From positions 99,241 to 163,240 of the forward strand of contig NZ_JAALFC010000005.1 of NCBI RefSeq assembly GCF_011058155.1: 64,000 bases of DNA, given 5' to 3'. The translations under genes and the position numbers were made by a program. How positions within the stretch are numbered: the first letter of the stretch is position 1; the number at the start of each line of letters is the position of its first letter. This DNA comes from Litoribacterium kuwaitense (GTDB lineage Bacteria > Bacillota > Bacilli > Bacillales > DSM-28697). The notes under the pieces were generated by a model. It ran no database searches and was not told where the DNA came from. It saw only the letters and a program-made list of their open reading frames with translations. Below are positions 36,859 to 46,269 of this stretch, piece after piece.

Positions 36859-36884
36859 GTTTAACATTTGGACATGTCGTGAAT
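36859..36884 (+). promoter_or_regulatory. Candidate sigma-B-type promoter of the YflT-like gene
   Basis: GTTTAA (36859-36864), 14 bases and GTGAAT (36879-36884) resemble the sigma-B consensus GTTTAA-N12-15-GGGTAT, about 37 bases before a gene of a general-stress family. Confidence 0.45.
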
Positions 36885-36920
36885 ACAACTTGTGAAACTT
36901 ATTTACAGGAGGTATTCATC

Positions 36921-37280
36921 ATGTCTAAGCCATATGTACGTGAATATAAGGATGACAAAGTGTTAGTTGAAGATGTCAAAGACTTAAAAGACCGAGGCGT
37001 TCGTGCCGAGGATGTGTACATTCTCGCACATGACGAGGAACGTACCGAACGTGTCGCAGAAAATGCCGATGCCAATACGATTGGCTTGCGTGAACAAGGT
37101 CTGACTGATTTTACAAGCAATATTTTCAAGAAAAAAGGCGATGAGCTTCGCAATAAAATGATGGAAATTGGCTTTTCCCAGCAAGAAGCTGAGATGTATG
37201 AAGAAAAAATGGATCACGGCTCATTATTTGTCTTCGTAACAGATACTGAAAAAGCGGCTCATTGGTCGCCGCATCAATAA
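36921..37280 (+). CDS. General stress protein, YflT family
   Basis: 119 residues from ATG 36921 (CAGGAGGT, 6 bases). The pattern is that of the YflT or GSP17M-like domain: a first strand and helix in which the protein reads KDLKDRGVRAEDVYILAHDEER, then FKKKGDELRNKMMEIGFSQQEAEMYEEKMDHGSLFVFV. The upstream frame to 36879 lacks a ribosome site. B. subtilis yflT belongs to the sigma-B regulon; a sigma-B-like promoter is seen here too. The biochemical role of the family is unknown. Confidence 0.8.
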   Translation: MSKPYVREYKDDKVLVEDVKDLKDRGVRAEDVYILAHDEERTERVAENADANTIGLREQGLTDFTSNIFKKKGDELRNKMMEIGFSQQEAEMYEEKMDHGSLFVFVTDTEKAAHWSPHQ

Positions 37281-37290
37281 GATCATTTTA

Positions 37291-37320
37291 AAAGACGGCG
37301 GATGTAAAACCCGCCGTCTT
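37291..37320 (+). terminator. Terminator after the YflT-like gene
   Basis: AAGACGGCGG pairs with CCGCCGTCTT across an 8-base loop 10 bases after the stop; the T-run is short. Confidence 0.75.
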
Positions 37321-38183
37321 CCTATGTTTAAAATGGCATCCACTGTCTTTAATTCCAAGCGTTTGTTCACTTTGCGCCGAAGCCGAATTAGTTAGTTTTG
37401 TCGGCAAGTCAAAACGACTTTCTTCAAAGATTAGAGGATGAGTTTGTCGCCTTTTCTTTCCGTTTTTTCTTGCTTATCGATCGTTTAAATGCCGATGCAA
37501 GCGCATAAGAATAACAACTGCTTCTTAAGCATAGATTGTTCCTTCACGGTTGATGCTGGTGTAAACTGAGACGACCGCCTTTTTTCAAGCGATGCTCAGC
37601 GTTTGTAGAAACGTTAAACAATCGACTCGCTAGGTTGAGATTTCTGACGAAGCACTGCAGTCTTGACATCTGTGAATCTCAATGTCAACCTCTTCTTCAA
37701 ATGCGCCGACAGGAATGTAAATGCTGATCTCATCGTCTAAGCTCACTTCTCCGCTTGCCCCTCTAAATGACTTGGTCGATTCGCTAACCTATAAAAAAGT
37801 ACCCAAACTCATTCCTTTATCACAATATATTTATTTAAAAATTCTCTTTGGGCTACCAATATCCTGCTTTTCTAAAAACAAATATAGGCGGTTATATTCA
37901 AAATGCTAGCGCCCTTAATGGTCGAATCACGTTACCCTAAACCTAAATCCGTTGACTTTCGAGTATGACACAAACGTCTCTTTCTATGTAAAAAATCGAT
38001 CTTTGGGTATCCTTTGCCACTGATCTGTGCAACCTCGGATCACTCTTTAAATTTTACCATTCAAGTAGGCTCATAGGATGATAGACCTTCGTCTCAAAAT
38101 ACCAAAAATACACATCCAACCCCTCTCTTTTTCTAAAATTTTGCTATAATATGCTAGGATTTCTTCTACGGAGGCGCTGATTT
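37321..38183. other. 863-base gap: non-coding, with relics of a surface-protein gene
   Basis: No intact gene. On the minus strand about 50 codons at 37637-37790 read GEVSLDDEISIYIPVGAF and EEEVDIEIH, and a second short stretch near 37560 in another frame reads VYTSINREGTIYA. These resemble domains of large cell-surface proteins but are full of stops and frame changes. The small plus-strand frame at 37721-37909 is not supported. Confidence 0.45.
37637..37790 (-). pseudogene. Fragment of a probable cell-surface protein gene
   Basis: An open stretch bounded by stops encodes a beta-rich segment SLDDEISIYIPVGAFEEEVD, typical of repeat domains in S-layer or adhesion proteins where a Gly-Ala-Phe turn follows a hydrophobic strand. 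No start or ribosome site; the surrounding sequence is degenerate. The identification is tentative. Confidence 0.35.
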
Positions 38184-38822
38184 ATGATCTTCCGAAACTT
38201 CGTATTTCTAACAATTTTACTATTTTTGCTGATGGGATGTCAGAGTGCTGGTAATGCCATTAATTCTTCGGGAGCAGGTGTATTTATGTTCCCTTTTAAT
38301 GCCGATACGACAACTCGCGCGGAAGCTGAACAAACAGTAAGCGAATGGGTGGATGAAGCAAATGAGACTGCTGGTATATCTCAAGCAGAGTTGGTTCGAA
38401 CGGTGGAAACGCCTGAGCAAATTGAAGTTGTGGTCTCTTTTCAGCGTTTTAGCCAATTATCATCCAGTAGCTTCCTCATTCCTCTGATCGATTTTGCGAC
38501 AGTGTATGAAAATGATAGTAAAGCGCTGCTTTCTCAGACGAAGCAAGCGCCAGAAAACGACTGGACGGTGTTGCACGTTGAACAACTGGGTCTTCAACCT
38601 GAAACGCTTTCGGTCGCTGGTCAGGTCATGGCTGTGAATGGTGGTCAGCTACTAAACGAAACAACTGTCACGCTTGATCAACAGCCGACAACGATACTCT
38701 TTGCGCCAGACGTCCAATTTTCGTTTTCCCCAGTGTGGATGGGGCTTGGGGCTTCAGCACTAACTGGGCTGCTCTTCTTCTTCATCAGCCGCTTGTGGAA
38801 GCGAAGGAGGATTCCTGCATGA
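38184..38822 (+). CDS. Lipoprotein with C-terminal membrane anchor, unknown function
   Basis: 212 residues. The signal ends in a lipobox (FLLMGC, Cys at about 19) and a second hydrophobic span lies near 184-204, followed by the basic tail KRRRIPA. The segment between should therefore be outside the cell, tethered at both ends. It is the first gene of a unit with the next lipoprotein (stop and start overlap by 2 bases in ATGA) and the Ser/Thr kinase. ATG 38184 follows ACGGAGGCG. No family is recognised. Confidence 0.8.
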   Translation: MIFRNFVFLTILLFLLMGCQSAGNAINSSGAGVFMFPFNADTTTRAEAEQTVSEWVDEANETAGISQAELVRTVETPEQIEVVVSFQRFSQLSSSSFLIPLIDFATVYENDSKALLSQTKQAPENDWTVLHVEQLGLQPETLSVAGQVMAVNGGQLLNETTVTLDQQPTTILFAPDVQFSFSPVWMGLGASALTGLLFFFISRLWKRRRIPA

Positions 38823-40693
38823 AATATAAACACCAACTTGTCTTACTAAGTTGTCTTATTGTGACGGCTTGTACGACGCAAGAGACAGGATCGAAGGACA
38901 CCTATTTCCAAAAACAGCTAGTCGAAGCTGAACGCGCCCTTCACTCTCTTGATTTTTCACGAGCAGAAACGATCTATCAGGAATTGCTCACCATTGATCC
39001 AGAAACGTTGTCATATGCTCAGGGACGGCGAAACGTTGTCGAACGGCGACTGAACGAAACCAACCTGTTAAGCGAACAAATTACAGGTGATATTCAAAAC
39101 GAATTAAGCGAAAAAGAATTAGAGCAACTAATGGCTTGGAATGAAGCACTGTCTCGTCTAAAAAACGAAGCGCATTCATTGCAGGTCGCTCAAGCGTCAC
39201 CCAATGTGTCTGAATTGACAGCACTCTATCGTGAGATTGATGAGCTTCGTAAGGAAGCAGCAGAACTTCCGACCGCTTCGTTATTAAAAGGTGTCGAAGA
39301 TGTCAAAAAAACCGTACATTCTCACGTGCAAACCGCTCTGATCGACCCATTGACAAAAGACATAAAAGCAGCCATGGCTGAAGACCGGCTTCAAGACGCT
39401 CATGCATCTTTACAGCAGCTGCAAGATGTCGAAAAGGCATTCCCTGAACTCGCTCGCGCTGCTTATGAAACGCAATGGACTGATTTTGCGATGTATCGAG
39501 CTTCCTTCTTGCTTGAACCAGGGACATTTACAAAACAACAGCAAACAATTTTTGAAAATAGCCAGCTTGGCCAAGTTGATTTTCTTGGTGTCGGGCAAAC
39601 TGCCGATCAACCTTTGTTGTATTTCTCCATTGAAGGACCAATGGCGCGATGGGCGGATAAACTTCCCATAAAAGCTGAAGCCCGTTTGCAAAATGGCTCG
39701 TCCGTTGTAAGCACGGAATGGACCACTTATCATACCGACACAAACAAATCGTTGGCAACAGCGACACTTAAAGGGATAAATAACACTGACGACATTCAAC
39801 AGCTGGATTGGTCGTGGCCGATTAGTGACGCCTCTTTAGAACCTGTCGCTTTAATATCTGGAGCGAATGACGCAAAAAGTCCTGTCGTTCACCGTATGGA
39901 AACAGGCAAACATGACTTAAACGCTCAGCTGAACAACGAAGCTTACAGTATTCGGTTTCATTCTTATCAAGCCGATGGCCAAACGCTTACAATCTCGGGA
40001 ACGATCGATGCAAAACAACATTTAAACGAGACAAAGACCATCTACGTTCATTTGGCAGGTACAGATTTATTCACGCAAAAAAGTCTTCCTCTTTCTGTAG
40101 CTGCAGGAACATCAACAGGTTTTTCCGTGTCATTTCCCTTTGACAAAAATCTCTCTGAACACCATAAGCTGTTAAAATGGACCATTGATGACATCAGTAC
40201 CACATTAAGCTTAAAAGAGGGCCGCTTCGTTTCTTTACCAGAAGAGCCACTTGTCGACCAGCCCTGGCTGTCGAGGACACCTTATCAAAAAATCGATGGC
40301 CTGGATGAGAAACAAGGGCGCTTTCTAACCGATGTGAACGGTACCGTGTGGGGCAATGCGATTGCGGTAAGTACGAACACACCCGAAACAATACCTACAT
40401 TCGATGTCATTGCTTCACCAAATCAACGCGTTTGGAAGGGACAAGTCATCGTCGACGAAACGACAGCGGGTAAAGGCTACGGTACAAGCCTCGTTACCTT
40501 TACTATCAATGGTGAAATCGTGAGACAAATTAAACTCGATGATCTGATCCAATCAGGCCAGTTCAATGTTCCGCTCACAAACGAACATCAAATACGTGTG
40601 ACAGTAGAGCAGGAGAACGGGACCCAAGGATACCAGCAAATCCTGTTTACAGACAGTCTTCTTACTGAGAACACAACCGGCGAGGAGGGATAA
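38819..40693 (+). CDS. Large lipoprotein of the Ser/Thr kinase operon, unknown function
   Basis: 624 residues from ATG 38819, which overlaps the previous stop (ATGA) and follows GAAGGAGG. The frame continues upstream to 38735 inside the previous gene, but the lipobox (SCLIVTAC, Cys at about 18) shows this start. The N-terminal third is helical with a TPR-like repeat (AERALHSLDFSRAETIYQEL); the rest is beta-rich and could be Ig-like or carbohydrate-binding modules. It is extracellular and anchored. It ends 4 bases before the kinase gene, suggesting it may be the sensor or a partner of the kinase. Confidence 0.82.
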   Translation: MKYKHQLVLLSCLIVTACTTQETGSKDTYFQKQLVEAERALHSLDFSRAETIYQELLTIDPETLSYAQGRRNVVERRLNETNLLSEQITGDIQNELSEKELEQLMAWNEALSRLKNEAHSLQVAQASPNVSELTALYREIDELRKEAAELPTASLLKGVEDVKKTVHSHVQTALIDPLTKDIKAAMAEDRLQDAHASLQQLQDVEKAFPELARAAYETQWTDFAMYRASFLLEPGTFTKQQQTIFENSQLGQVDFLGVGQTADQPLLYFSIEGPMARWADKLPIKAEARLQNGSSVVSTEWTTYHTDTNKSLATATLKGINNTDDIQQLDWSWPISDASLEPVALISGANDAKSPVVHRMETGKHDLNAQLNNEAYSIRFHSYQADGQTLTISGTIDAKQHLNETKTIYVHLAGTDLFTQKSLPLSVAAGTSTGFSVSFPFDKNLSEHHKLLKWTIDDISTTLSLKEGRFVSLPEEPLVDQPWLSRTPYQKIDGLDEKQGRFLTDVNGTVWGNAIAVSTNTPETIPTFDVIASPNQRVWKGQVIVDETTAGKGYGTSLVTFTINGEIVRQIKLDDLIQSGQFNVPLTNEHQIRVTVEQENGTQGYQQILFTDSLLTENTTGEEG

Positions 40694-40697
40694 CGGT

Positions 40698-43040
40698 ATG
40701 TCTGACAACAAATCTGGTCAAAAGCAGAAAAACGCTTCTGGTGACCCTACCGTTCTTCTTTCTGGTACAGCACACGACCAAGGTGACCGTCCAACCGAAC
40801 TTCTTCATCATGAAAATGAGAAGTGGGGGCCTTCCGCTCAAAGCACACCACTGAAAGCCGCTGACGACACAGATCAACATTCAGACCGTCATGAAGTCAC
40901 CTTTGATGACACGGTCCTGCTGGCAGACGACGATGACATCACTTTGATCGAAGATGTCGAGCCAGGAGATATCATTCACGAACGGTATATCATTCATGAT
41001 GTTCTAGGACAAGGCGGTATGGGAAAGGTCTTTCTTGCGCAAGATTCGCTTAACGAGGACGCTTGGTATGCGATCAAGCAGTCGTCCATGCACCCCGTAT
41101 TTTATCGTTCGTTTATCGATGAAGCGAAGATGCTGATGCGTCTTGAACACGAAAACCTGCCGCAAATGGTCGACTTTTTTTCAGACGAATCGATGCAAAA
41201 AGCGTGGCTCGTCATGGAGTATATTGAAGGACAAACATTGTACGAGCGGTTCGAAGCAGCTGGGCGACAAATGGAGGAGGACGACATCGTTCGGATCGCT
41301 CTCCAGCTCTGTCACGTGCTTGATTATCTCCACCATTCAAACGGAGAACCGATTATTTATCGTGATCTAAAGCCTGGTAACATCATGATCGATCCACAAG
41401 GACTGATCAAACTGATTGACTTTGGCATTGCGCGTGAATACAAAGCGGGACAAACACAGGATACTGTCCAAATTGGTACGGTCGGGTTTGCGGCGCCTGA
41501 ACAATTCGAAGATAAACAGACAGATGAAAGAACAGACCTTTTCTCCCTTGGTGCGGTCATGTATTACCTCGCCACCGGTGGGAAGTACGTCTATGCCAAT
41601 ACGAGACAAACCAATCTATTAAGCGGGTTCGGCTCCCCTGAGCTTGAAAGCATCGTGAATCGGCTCGTGCGGATGAACCCCGCTGAACGGTATCGTAGCG
41701 CAAAAGACGTGCAAAACGACCTCTTTCTATTACATGGAGATCAAGGCACAACCCTGCTTGACGGGTCTAAACGTGCTGGTGTAAAAGCAGCACTCACGAC
41801 CAATATGAACGTGACAAGCGTTCTTCTAGCCCTTTGCTCTTTTATTGCAGCCTTCGGTTTGGCCGCCTTATTCGCTTTTGGAATTGACGGCTCGACGATT
41901 AGAGATAGCTTCGGCCTCTCCCTCTTACAAAGCCTGTCGTTCGAGGGACAGACCACAGAGCTCTCCCATCAATTGATGACCGCTTGGTCGTTCAGCGTCT
42001 GGGAGGCACTCACTTGGCTGCATGGCGGTGCACTGGAGTTTTCTATCATTGGCGAGCAAACGCATACAAAGTTATCTTTTTCCATTCAGGTGATTTCTCT
42101 ATTATTTTTGCAAGTGTGTGTACTGTTTACTTTGGCGCGGCTCGCCTATCGCTGGATGAGACGGCAAGGTCCAATGTTTTTAGCGCAAAAATGGCCCTTA
42201 CTTCTATTATCTAGTATTTTGTACAGTCTACTCATCACCGTATATGCGTCGCTTTTTCACCCGACGTGGCAATATCGCGGTGACGAACTAGCGCTTAATC
42301 TGTCTGCATCAACCCCGGCTGTGGCCTTTTTTATGAAGAGTTTTCTTTTGGCCGTTGTCGCGCAAGGCTTTGGCATGCAAATTCATCGAGACATCCACTG
42401 GCCGGTCTGGTTTCACGCAATGCTCCGCAGTCTGCGTATCATTGGCCTTGGAATGATCGCCATCATGACAGGAATGATCGTACAGTACAGCTTAACTTCT
42501 TCTGTAAGCCACTATCATTCTGCCGTCGTGACTTGGGGAGAAATGTGGAGCCGGTCAGGCACCGATGTATGGTATTTTCTCCTCTGGCCAAATGTTCTGT
42601 TCCAACAAGTGTTTTACAGCCTGGGCGCCTCATTTCAAGCTTACGGAGAGCCGATCATTCATTGGCTCGGAGCAGCGTCTCCTTTTTCAGCCCATATCCT
42701 TTTAGGCATCTCTGCTGAAGCGCCGTCTTCCTGGATCACTGATATGACAATAGTGGTACAGCAAGCATGGCCACCATACGCCTTTTTAGCAGTGTCGCTC
42801 TTTTCTTTTTTTCAAATGCGCCATTTGCCAGCGCGGTTTCTTATAAGGATCGTCGGTGTATTGACCGTCGCCAGTGCTGGCATCGCCACGATGACGAGCC
42901 TGTCAGGGTACTCGGATGACGCAGACCTTTTCCTTGGTACGTCTCCATTGATGACCGGAATGGCGGTGTTCATCGTTTCAAGCGTGTTTTTAACAATCGT
43001 ACATTGGCTCAGGAAATCGCAGCAGTCGTCCGTCGTTTAA
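40698..43040 (+). CDS. Multi-span membrane Ser/Thr protein kinase
   Basis: 780 residues. A disordered acidic N-terminus (1-95) is followed by a Hanks-type kinase domain (about 96-350). It has the G-loop GQGGMGKV near 105, Lys in WYAIKQS near 124, the catalytic loop YRDLKPGN near 221-228, DFGIA near 241 and the activation-segment end GTVGFAAPEQF near 258, so all catalytic residues are present. After that come about seven hydrophobic spans (370 to 775), not the single span and PASTA repeats of PrkC. ATG 40698 is 4 bases after the previous stop. The likely opposing enzymes are the PP2C phosphatase and FHA protein encoded at 46-49 kb. Confidence 0.92.
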   Translation: MSDNKSGQKQKNASGDPTVLLSGTAHDQGDRPTELLHHENEKWGPSAQSTPLKAADDTDQHSDRHEVTFDDTVLLADDDDITLIEDVEPGDIIHERYIIHDVLGQGGMGKVFLAQDSLNEDAWYAIKQSSMHPVFYRSFIDEAKMLMRLEHENLPQMVDFFSDESMQKAWLVMEYIEGQTLYERFEAAGRQMEEDDIVRIALQLCHVLDYLHHSNGEPIIYRDLKPGNIMIDPQGLIKLIDFGIAREYKAGQTQDTVQIGTVGFAAPEQFEDKQTDERTDLFSLGAVMYYLATGGKYVYANTRQTNLLSGFGSPELESIVNRLVRMNPAERYRSAKDVQNDLFLLHGDQGTTLLDGSKRAGVKAALTTNMNVTSVLLALCSFIAAFGLAALFAFGIDGSTIRDSFGLSLLQSLSFEGQTTELSHQLMTAWSFSVWEALTWLHGGALEFSIIGEQTHTKLSFSIQVISLLFLQVCVLFTLARLAYRWMRRQGPMFLAQKWPLLLLSSILYSLLITVYASLFHPTWQYRGDELALNLSASTPAVAFFMKSFLLAVVAQGFGMQIHRDIHWPVWFHAMLRSLRIIGLGMIAIMTGMIVQYSLTSSVSHYHSAVVTWGEMWSRSGTDVWYFLLWPNVLFQQVFYSLGASFQAYGEPIIHWLGAASPFSAHILLGISAEAPSSWITDMTIVVQQAWPPYAFLAVSLFSFFQMRHLPARFLIRIVGVLTVASAGIATMTSLSGYSDDADLFLGTSPLMTGMAVFIVSSVFLTIVHWLRKSQQSSVV

Positions 43041-43517
43041 AAAGAAAAGTGTTGTCCAAACGCAATGAATTTGCTGGACAACACTTTTTGTCGTTATCAA
43101 TGAATGACAACCTCTTCCTCGGGTCACTTTTAGCTGATTGACTCCATTCGATGAAAAAGGATACATGGTACGCGGAATTTTCTTAAACGGCAATGATTCT
43201 AAATGAACTTTAGCAGCCCCAGGTGTATCTGCCTCATAAATGAGTCTTGTAAACCGTTGATATGCTGCTCGAAACGACGTGCACGCCTTATCAACAATGA
43301 GCTTGTAAAGGGTTGGTTCTATACCACAAGCTCGATAAAGCTGAGGATCACCATTTCCAAAAATATGATGAGAGACAAGTAAATCAATATAACCGATTTG
43401 TAGCACAGCGCTTAATCCGTTATGATTGACGATTCCTCGCCCAGCAGGTCCCTCTTGTATAAACGTCCCATCATGTAAAGATTTAACGTACGCCTCTACC
43501 TCAATCGTTTCATTCAT
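42990..43517 (-). pseudogene. C-terminal remnant of an M81-family (MlrC-like) metallopeptidase
   Basis: 175 codons open. The segment IDLLVSHHIFGNGDPQLYRACGI, broken here into pieces of known pattern (GNGDPQLYRACGIEP, then FRAAYQRFTRLIYEADTPG), matches the C-terminal domain of MlrC proteins, full length about 480-500 residues. The N-terminal two thirds with the metal site are absent, and the last 30 codons run through a terminator into the kinase gene and are not part of the family. There is no proper start. It is a truncated relic. Confidence 0.65.
43045..43088 (+). terminator. Terminator of the kinase operon
   Basis: AAAAGTGTTGTCCA pairs perfectly with TGGACAACACTTTT around a 16-base loop, with a T-run, 5 bases after the kinase stop. 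Confidence 0.92.
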
Positions 43518-43657
43518 TTGGTACAGTCATTGAAATTTATCTAAAAAGGGCCTATATTGGCGTTCAACTCAGATCGGTGATTCGGAATTTGTTCAATTGT
43601 TTCCCCTCTAAGTTTATAAAGTACAGAGAATCCAAGAAGCATATTTTCTTGATCCAT

Positions 43658-43843
43658 TTACCCATCTATAATTAGAGAAAATGAAATTTGGCTCCAAACC
43701 CACTCCTTAAAAATGCGATCAACATATTTTTCGATCTCAAGGTCATCCATATCATCAGTGATTCGCATTTGCTCAAAAGTGAAAGTTTCCGTTACTCTTG
43801 TATCGTGCAAACCACATGAGAAAGTCACTTTTTTTTCTTCCAT
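43658..43843 (-). CDS. Small acidic protein, phage-type DUF7167-like
   Basis: 61 residues from ATG 43843, preceded by AAAGGAG with 7 bases, the best ribosome site in this stretch. The sequence has a beta-strand-rich start (EEKKVTFSCGLHDTRVTETF) and the pattern DDMDDLEIEKYVDRIFKEWVW, an acidic helix ending in aromatic residues, seen in small phage or plasmid proteins of the DUF7167 type. The upstream part of the frame (to 44119) is not supported. Function unknown. Confidence 0.55.
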   Translation of the reverse strand: MEEKKVTFSCGLHDTRVTETFTFEQMRITDDMDDLEIEKYVDRIFKEWVWSQISFSLIIDG

Positions 43844-44172
43844 TACCCTACTCCTTTTACGTGCAAGTATAACCCTTATACTAAAAAAAGCATCGTTTAT
43901 GGCAGTCAAGGCCAAACGATACTTTTTCATATGGCTATTATATTTTATATTAGGTAATAAGAATGAATCCACAGTTCCAACACCAGGACATACTATTTCA
44001 GTATGAGGTGTTTCACGATCAGTCATAATTCTAAAGCATACACTCGCAACTGACCCTCTACACTTGGTATCCACGTGTACTCGTTTTCTTCTTGTGTACC
44101 CCTCCGACAGTATATACAAATGTTTGAGTATCTAAGTATCCCCAAACCCTGCCCGATGTGATGATCTCAACA
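43844..44172. other. Gap between the small gene and the lipoprotein cluster
   Basis: It holds a terminator (separate entry) and about 240 bases with no gene that can be supported. An open frame on the minus strand has no family resemblance. Confidence 0.5.
43883..43927 (-). terminator. Terminator of the Tad-FHA-PP2C-lipoprotein operon
   Basis: On the minus strand AAAAAGTATCGTTT pairs with AAACGATGCTTTTTTT (one wobble) around a loop of about 17 bases; the T-run follows directly. Confidence 0.85.
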
Positions 44173-44820
44173 CTAGGATTGGGCTGGCCCTTCAAATGAC
44201 CATAGGATTTCATTAGAGTACGTGTTATGTCCAATTTGGAGCTTTCCACCTTCTTGCGAATCATAACGAAACAATAGCTGCCCTTCTTTTGAATCGCCTG
44301 GCTGAATTTAACCTTCTGGAACTGGTACTTCATTATAACCGTGTAGATTTTCTGCACGTAGTTCTGTTCTATTGCTAAGCATCCAAGCAGCAGCAATATC
44401 TTCAACCATTAACGAATCAGGTGATGTGTTTTCAAAGGTCACATCTGCGACGGCTAAAATAAGATCTTCAGGGAGTGTTTCACCATCAACATTTTCTTGA
44501 AACTCAACATTAGACACAGTCACTTTGTAAGAACCTATTGTCGACTGAATTTCACCCGTCTCCCCGAGCTCTAGCTCCAGTCGCCCTTCCCCTACGACTG
44601 GCTCTGAAGAACCTTGATCGTCTGCTTCGGATTCTCCGTTGCCTTTAGCTGTTTCTGCTTCATTGTCCTCTGCTGGACCTGTCTCAACCTCTCCAGCGGC
44701 TTCTTCCGTGTCAGCGTCGTCTGTCGGTTCTTCCGCTGGTTCGTTCCCACCGTTACAGGCAGATAAAATGCTGATCAGTAAGATAAAGGGGAGAAGCAGT
44801 TTAAACCGAGTATTTTTCAA
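44173..44820 (-). pseudogene. DUF4352-like lipoprotein, copy 1, broken by a nonsense codon
   Basis: The first 170 codons from TTG 44820 encode a lipoprotein (lipobox ISILSAC, then Asp/Glu-rich linker and a beta domain). The frame stops with TAA after VPVPEG, but continues in the same frame for 45 more codons matching the C-terminus of copy 2: QPGDSKEGQLLFRYDSQEGG and on to EGPAQS, then TAG. In copy 2 the TAA position is GAA (Glu). One G-to-T change has therefore truncated this copy by about a fifth. The N-terminal part is nearly identical to copy 2 in DNA, indicating a recent tandem duplication. Confidence 0.85.
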
Positions 44821-44884
44821 TGTTTTTTCACCTCTTGCATTGATTCATAGTCTACTAAGAATACATAAAATACTGCTGTTCCTA

Positions 44885-45520
44885 CTAAGATTGGCCTGGA
44901 CCTTCGAATGACCAAACGAGTTCATTCGAATAGGTACTGTCACCGATTTGTAATTTGCCGCCGCCCTGAGAATCATAGTGGAATAATAGCTGCCCTTCGA
45001 ATGTATCACCTGGCTGGATCTCACCTTCTGGAACTGGCACTTCATTATAGCCATAAAGATTCTCTGTACTTAATTCCGTTTCATCACTGTAAACCCATGC
45101 ATCGGCAATATCTTCAACCATTAACGAATCAGATGATGTATTTTCAAAGGTCACATCTGCCACAGCAAAAACAAGTCCCTCTGGCTGTGTTTCTTCATCG
45201 ACAGTGTCTGTAAACTCAACATTAGACACAGTCACTTTATAAGAACCTATTGTCGACTGGATTTCACCCGTCTCCCCGAGCTCTAGCTCCAGTCGCCCTT
45301 CCCCTACGACTGGCTCTGAAGAACCTTGATCGTCTGCTTCGGATTCTCCGTTGACTTTAGATGTTTCTGCTTCATTGTCCTCTGCTGGATCTGTCTCAAC
45401 CTCTCCAGCGGCTTCTTCCGTGTCAGCGTCGTCTGTCGGTTCGTTTCCCCCATTACAGGCAGATAAAATGCTGATCAGAAATATAAAGGGGAGAAGCAGT
45501 CGAAACCGATTATTTTTCAA
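44885..45520 (-). CDS. DUF4352-like lipoprotein, copy 2
   Basis: 211 residues. TTG 45520 lies 8 bases after GAGGTG. The signal ends at ISILSAC (Cys near 22); a 60-residue disordered acidic linker follows, then a beta-sandwich domain (about 85-211) with the pattern typical of the DUF4352 family: a strand pair IGSYKVTVSNVEF, VADVTFENTSSDSL and a final YSNELVWSFE. It is extracellular and membrane-anchored. Copy 1 lies downstream and copy 3 upstream on the same strand; all three probably share the Tad-PP2C transcript. Confidence 0.8.
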   Translation of the reverse strand: MKNNRFRLLLPFIFLISILSACNGGNEPTDDADTEEAAGEVETDPAEDNEAETSKVNGESEADDQGSSEPVVGEGRLELELGETGEIQSTIGSYKVTVSNVEFTDTVDEETQPEGLVFAVADVTFENTSSDSLMVEDIADAWVYSDETELSTENLYGYNEVPVPEGEIQPGDTFEGQLLFHYDSQGGGKLQIGDSTYSNELVWSFEGPGQS

Positions 45521-45586
45521 AATTTTTTCACCTCTTGCATTGATACGTTAGTTATACTAAGTATGATTAATTTTCCTGCAAACGTA

Positions 45587-46261
45587 CTACGACTCATTGT
45601 TTAATGCTGGCAGTTCAAAATTCCATTTTAAAACATTTGAGTAAGCATTGCTTCCTAGTTCAATCTGATAGGCTGATCCATCTGCAACAACAAAAGAGAG
45701 TTGACCAGACATTGTTTCTCCTGGGGGAATTTCACCCTCGAAATTGTTGATTTCTTCAAAATATGATCTTTTCTCAAGCGAAGTCCCTGTCTCTTTATTG
45801 TTGATAAACGCACGGGATAATTCAACTGCATCAAGTGGATCATTTGAGGTGTTTTTTATACTCACTTCGGCAACAACATACGTTCCACCTTCAGGAGGAG
45901 CTTCTCCATCAATTCGATCCGGACTACTTACTTCACTGACGGTTACATCATATGTTCCCAATGTTGAATGGATTTCACCTGTTTCCCCGAGCTCTAGTTC
46001 TTCTTCTCCTTCACCGTAGGTTAGTTCTCCTGAACCTTCTTCAGTTTCGTCATTATCTTCCGTACTGTCTTCAGATGGTTCTGGTTCATTGTCCTCTGCT
46101 GGATCTGTCTCAATCTCTCCAGCGGCTTCTTCCGTGTCAGGGTCTTCTGTCGGTTCTTCTGCTGGTTCGTTTCCTCCGTTACAGGCAGATAAAACCAATA
46201 CTGCTGAAAAAGCTGTTCCGATGAAAACTTTTTTCCAATGAATGTGTTTTGCAATTGTCAT
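45587..46261 (-). CDS. DUF4352-like lipoprotein, copy 3
   Basis: 224 residues from ATG 46261, behind AAGGAG; in-frame upstream starts lie inside the PP2C gene. It has lipobox VLVLSAC, an acidic disordered linker with TEDNDETEEGS, then the same beta domain as copies 1 and 2 but more diverged (LGTYDVTVSEV, VVAEVSIKNTSNDPL, YSNVLKWNFE). It starts 8 bases after the PP2C stop, so it belongs to the same operon. Confidence 0.82.
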   Translation of the reverse strand: MTIAKHIHWKKVFIGTAFSAVLVLSACNGGNEPAEEPTEDPDTEEAAGEIETDPAEDNEPEPSEDSTEDNDETEEGSGELTYGEGEEELELGETGEIHSTLGTYDVTVSEVSSPDRIDGEAPPEGGTYVVAEVSIKNTSNDPLDAVELSRAFINNKETGTSLEKRSYFEEINNFEGEIPPGETMSGQLSFVVADGSAYQIELGSNAYSNVLKWNFELPALNNES

Positions 46262-46269
46262 TGTGGTGT

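Noticed and set aside
43844..44119. Upstream extension of the 61-residue gene at 43658
   Set aside because: It passes through a strong terminator; the ATG at 43843 has the ribosome site.
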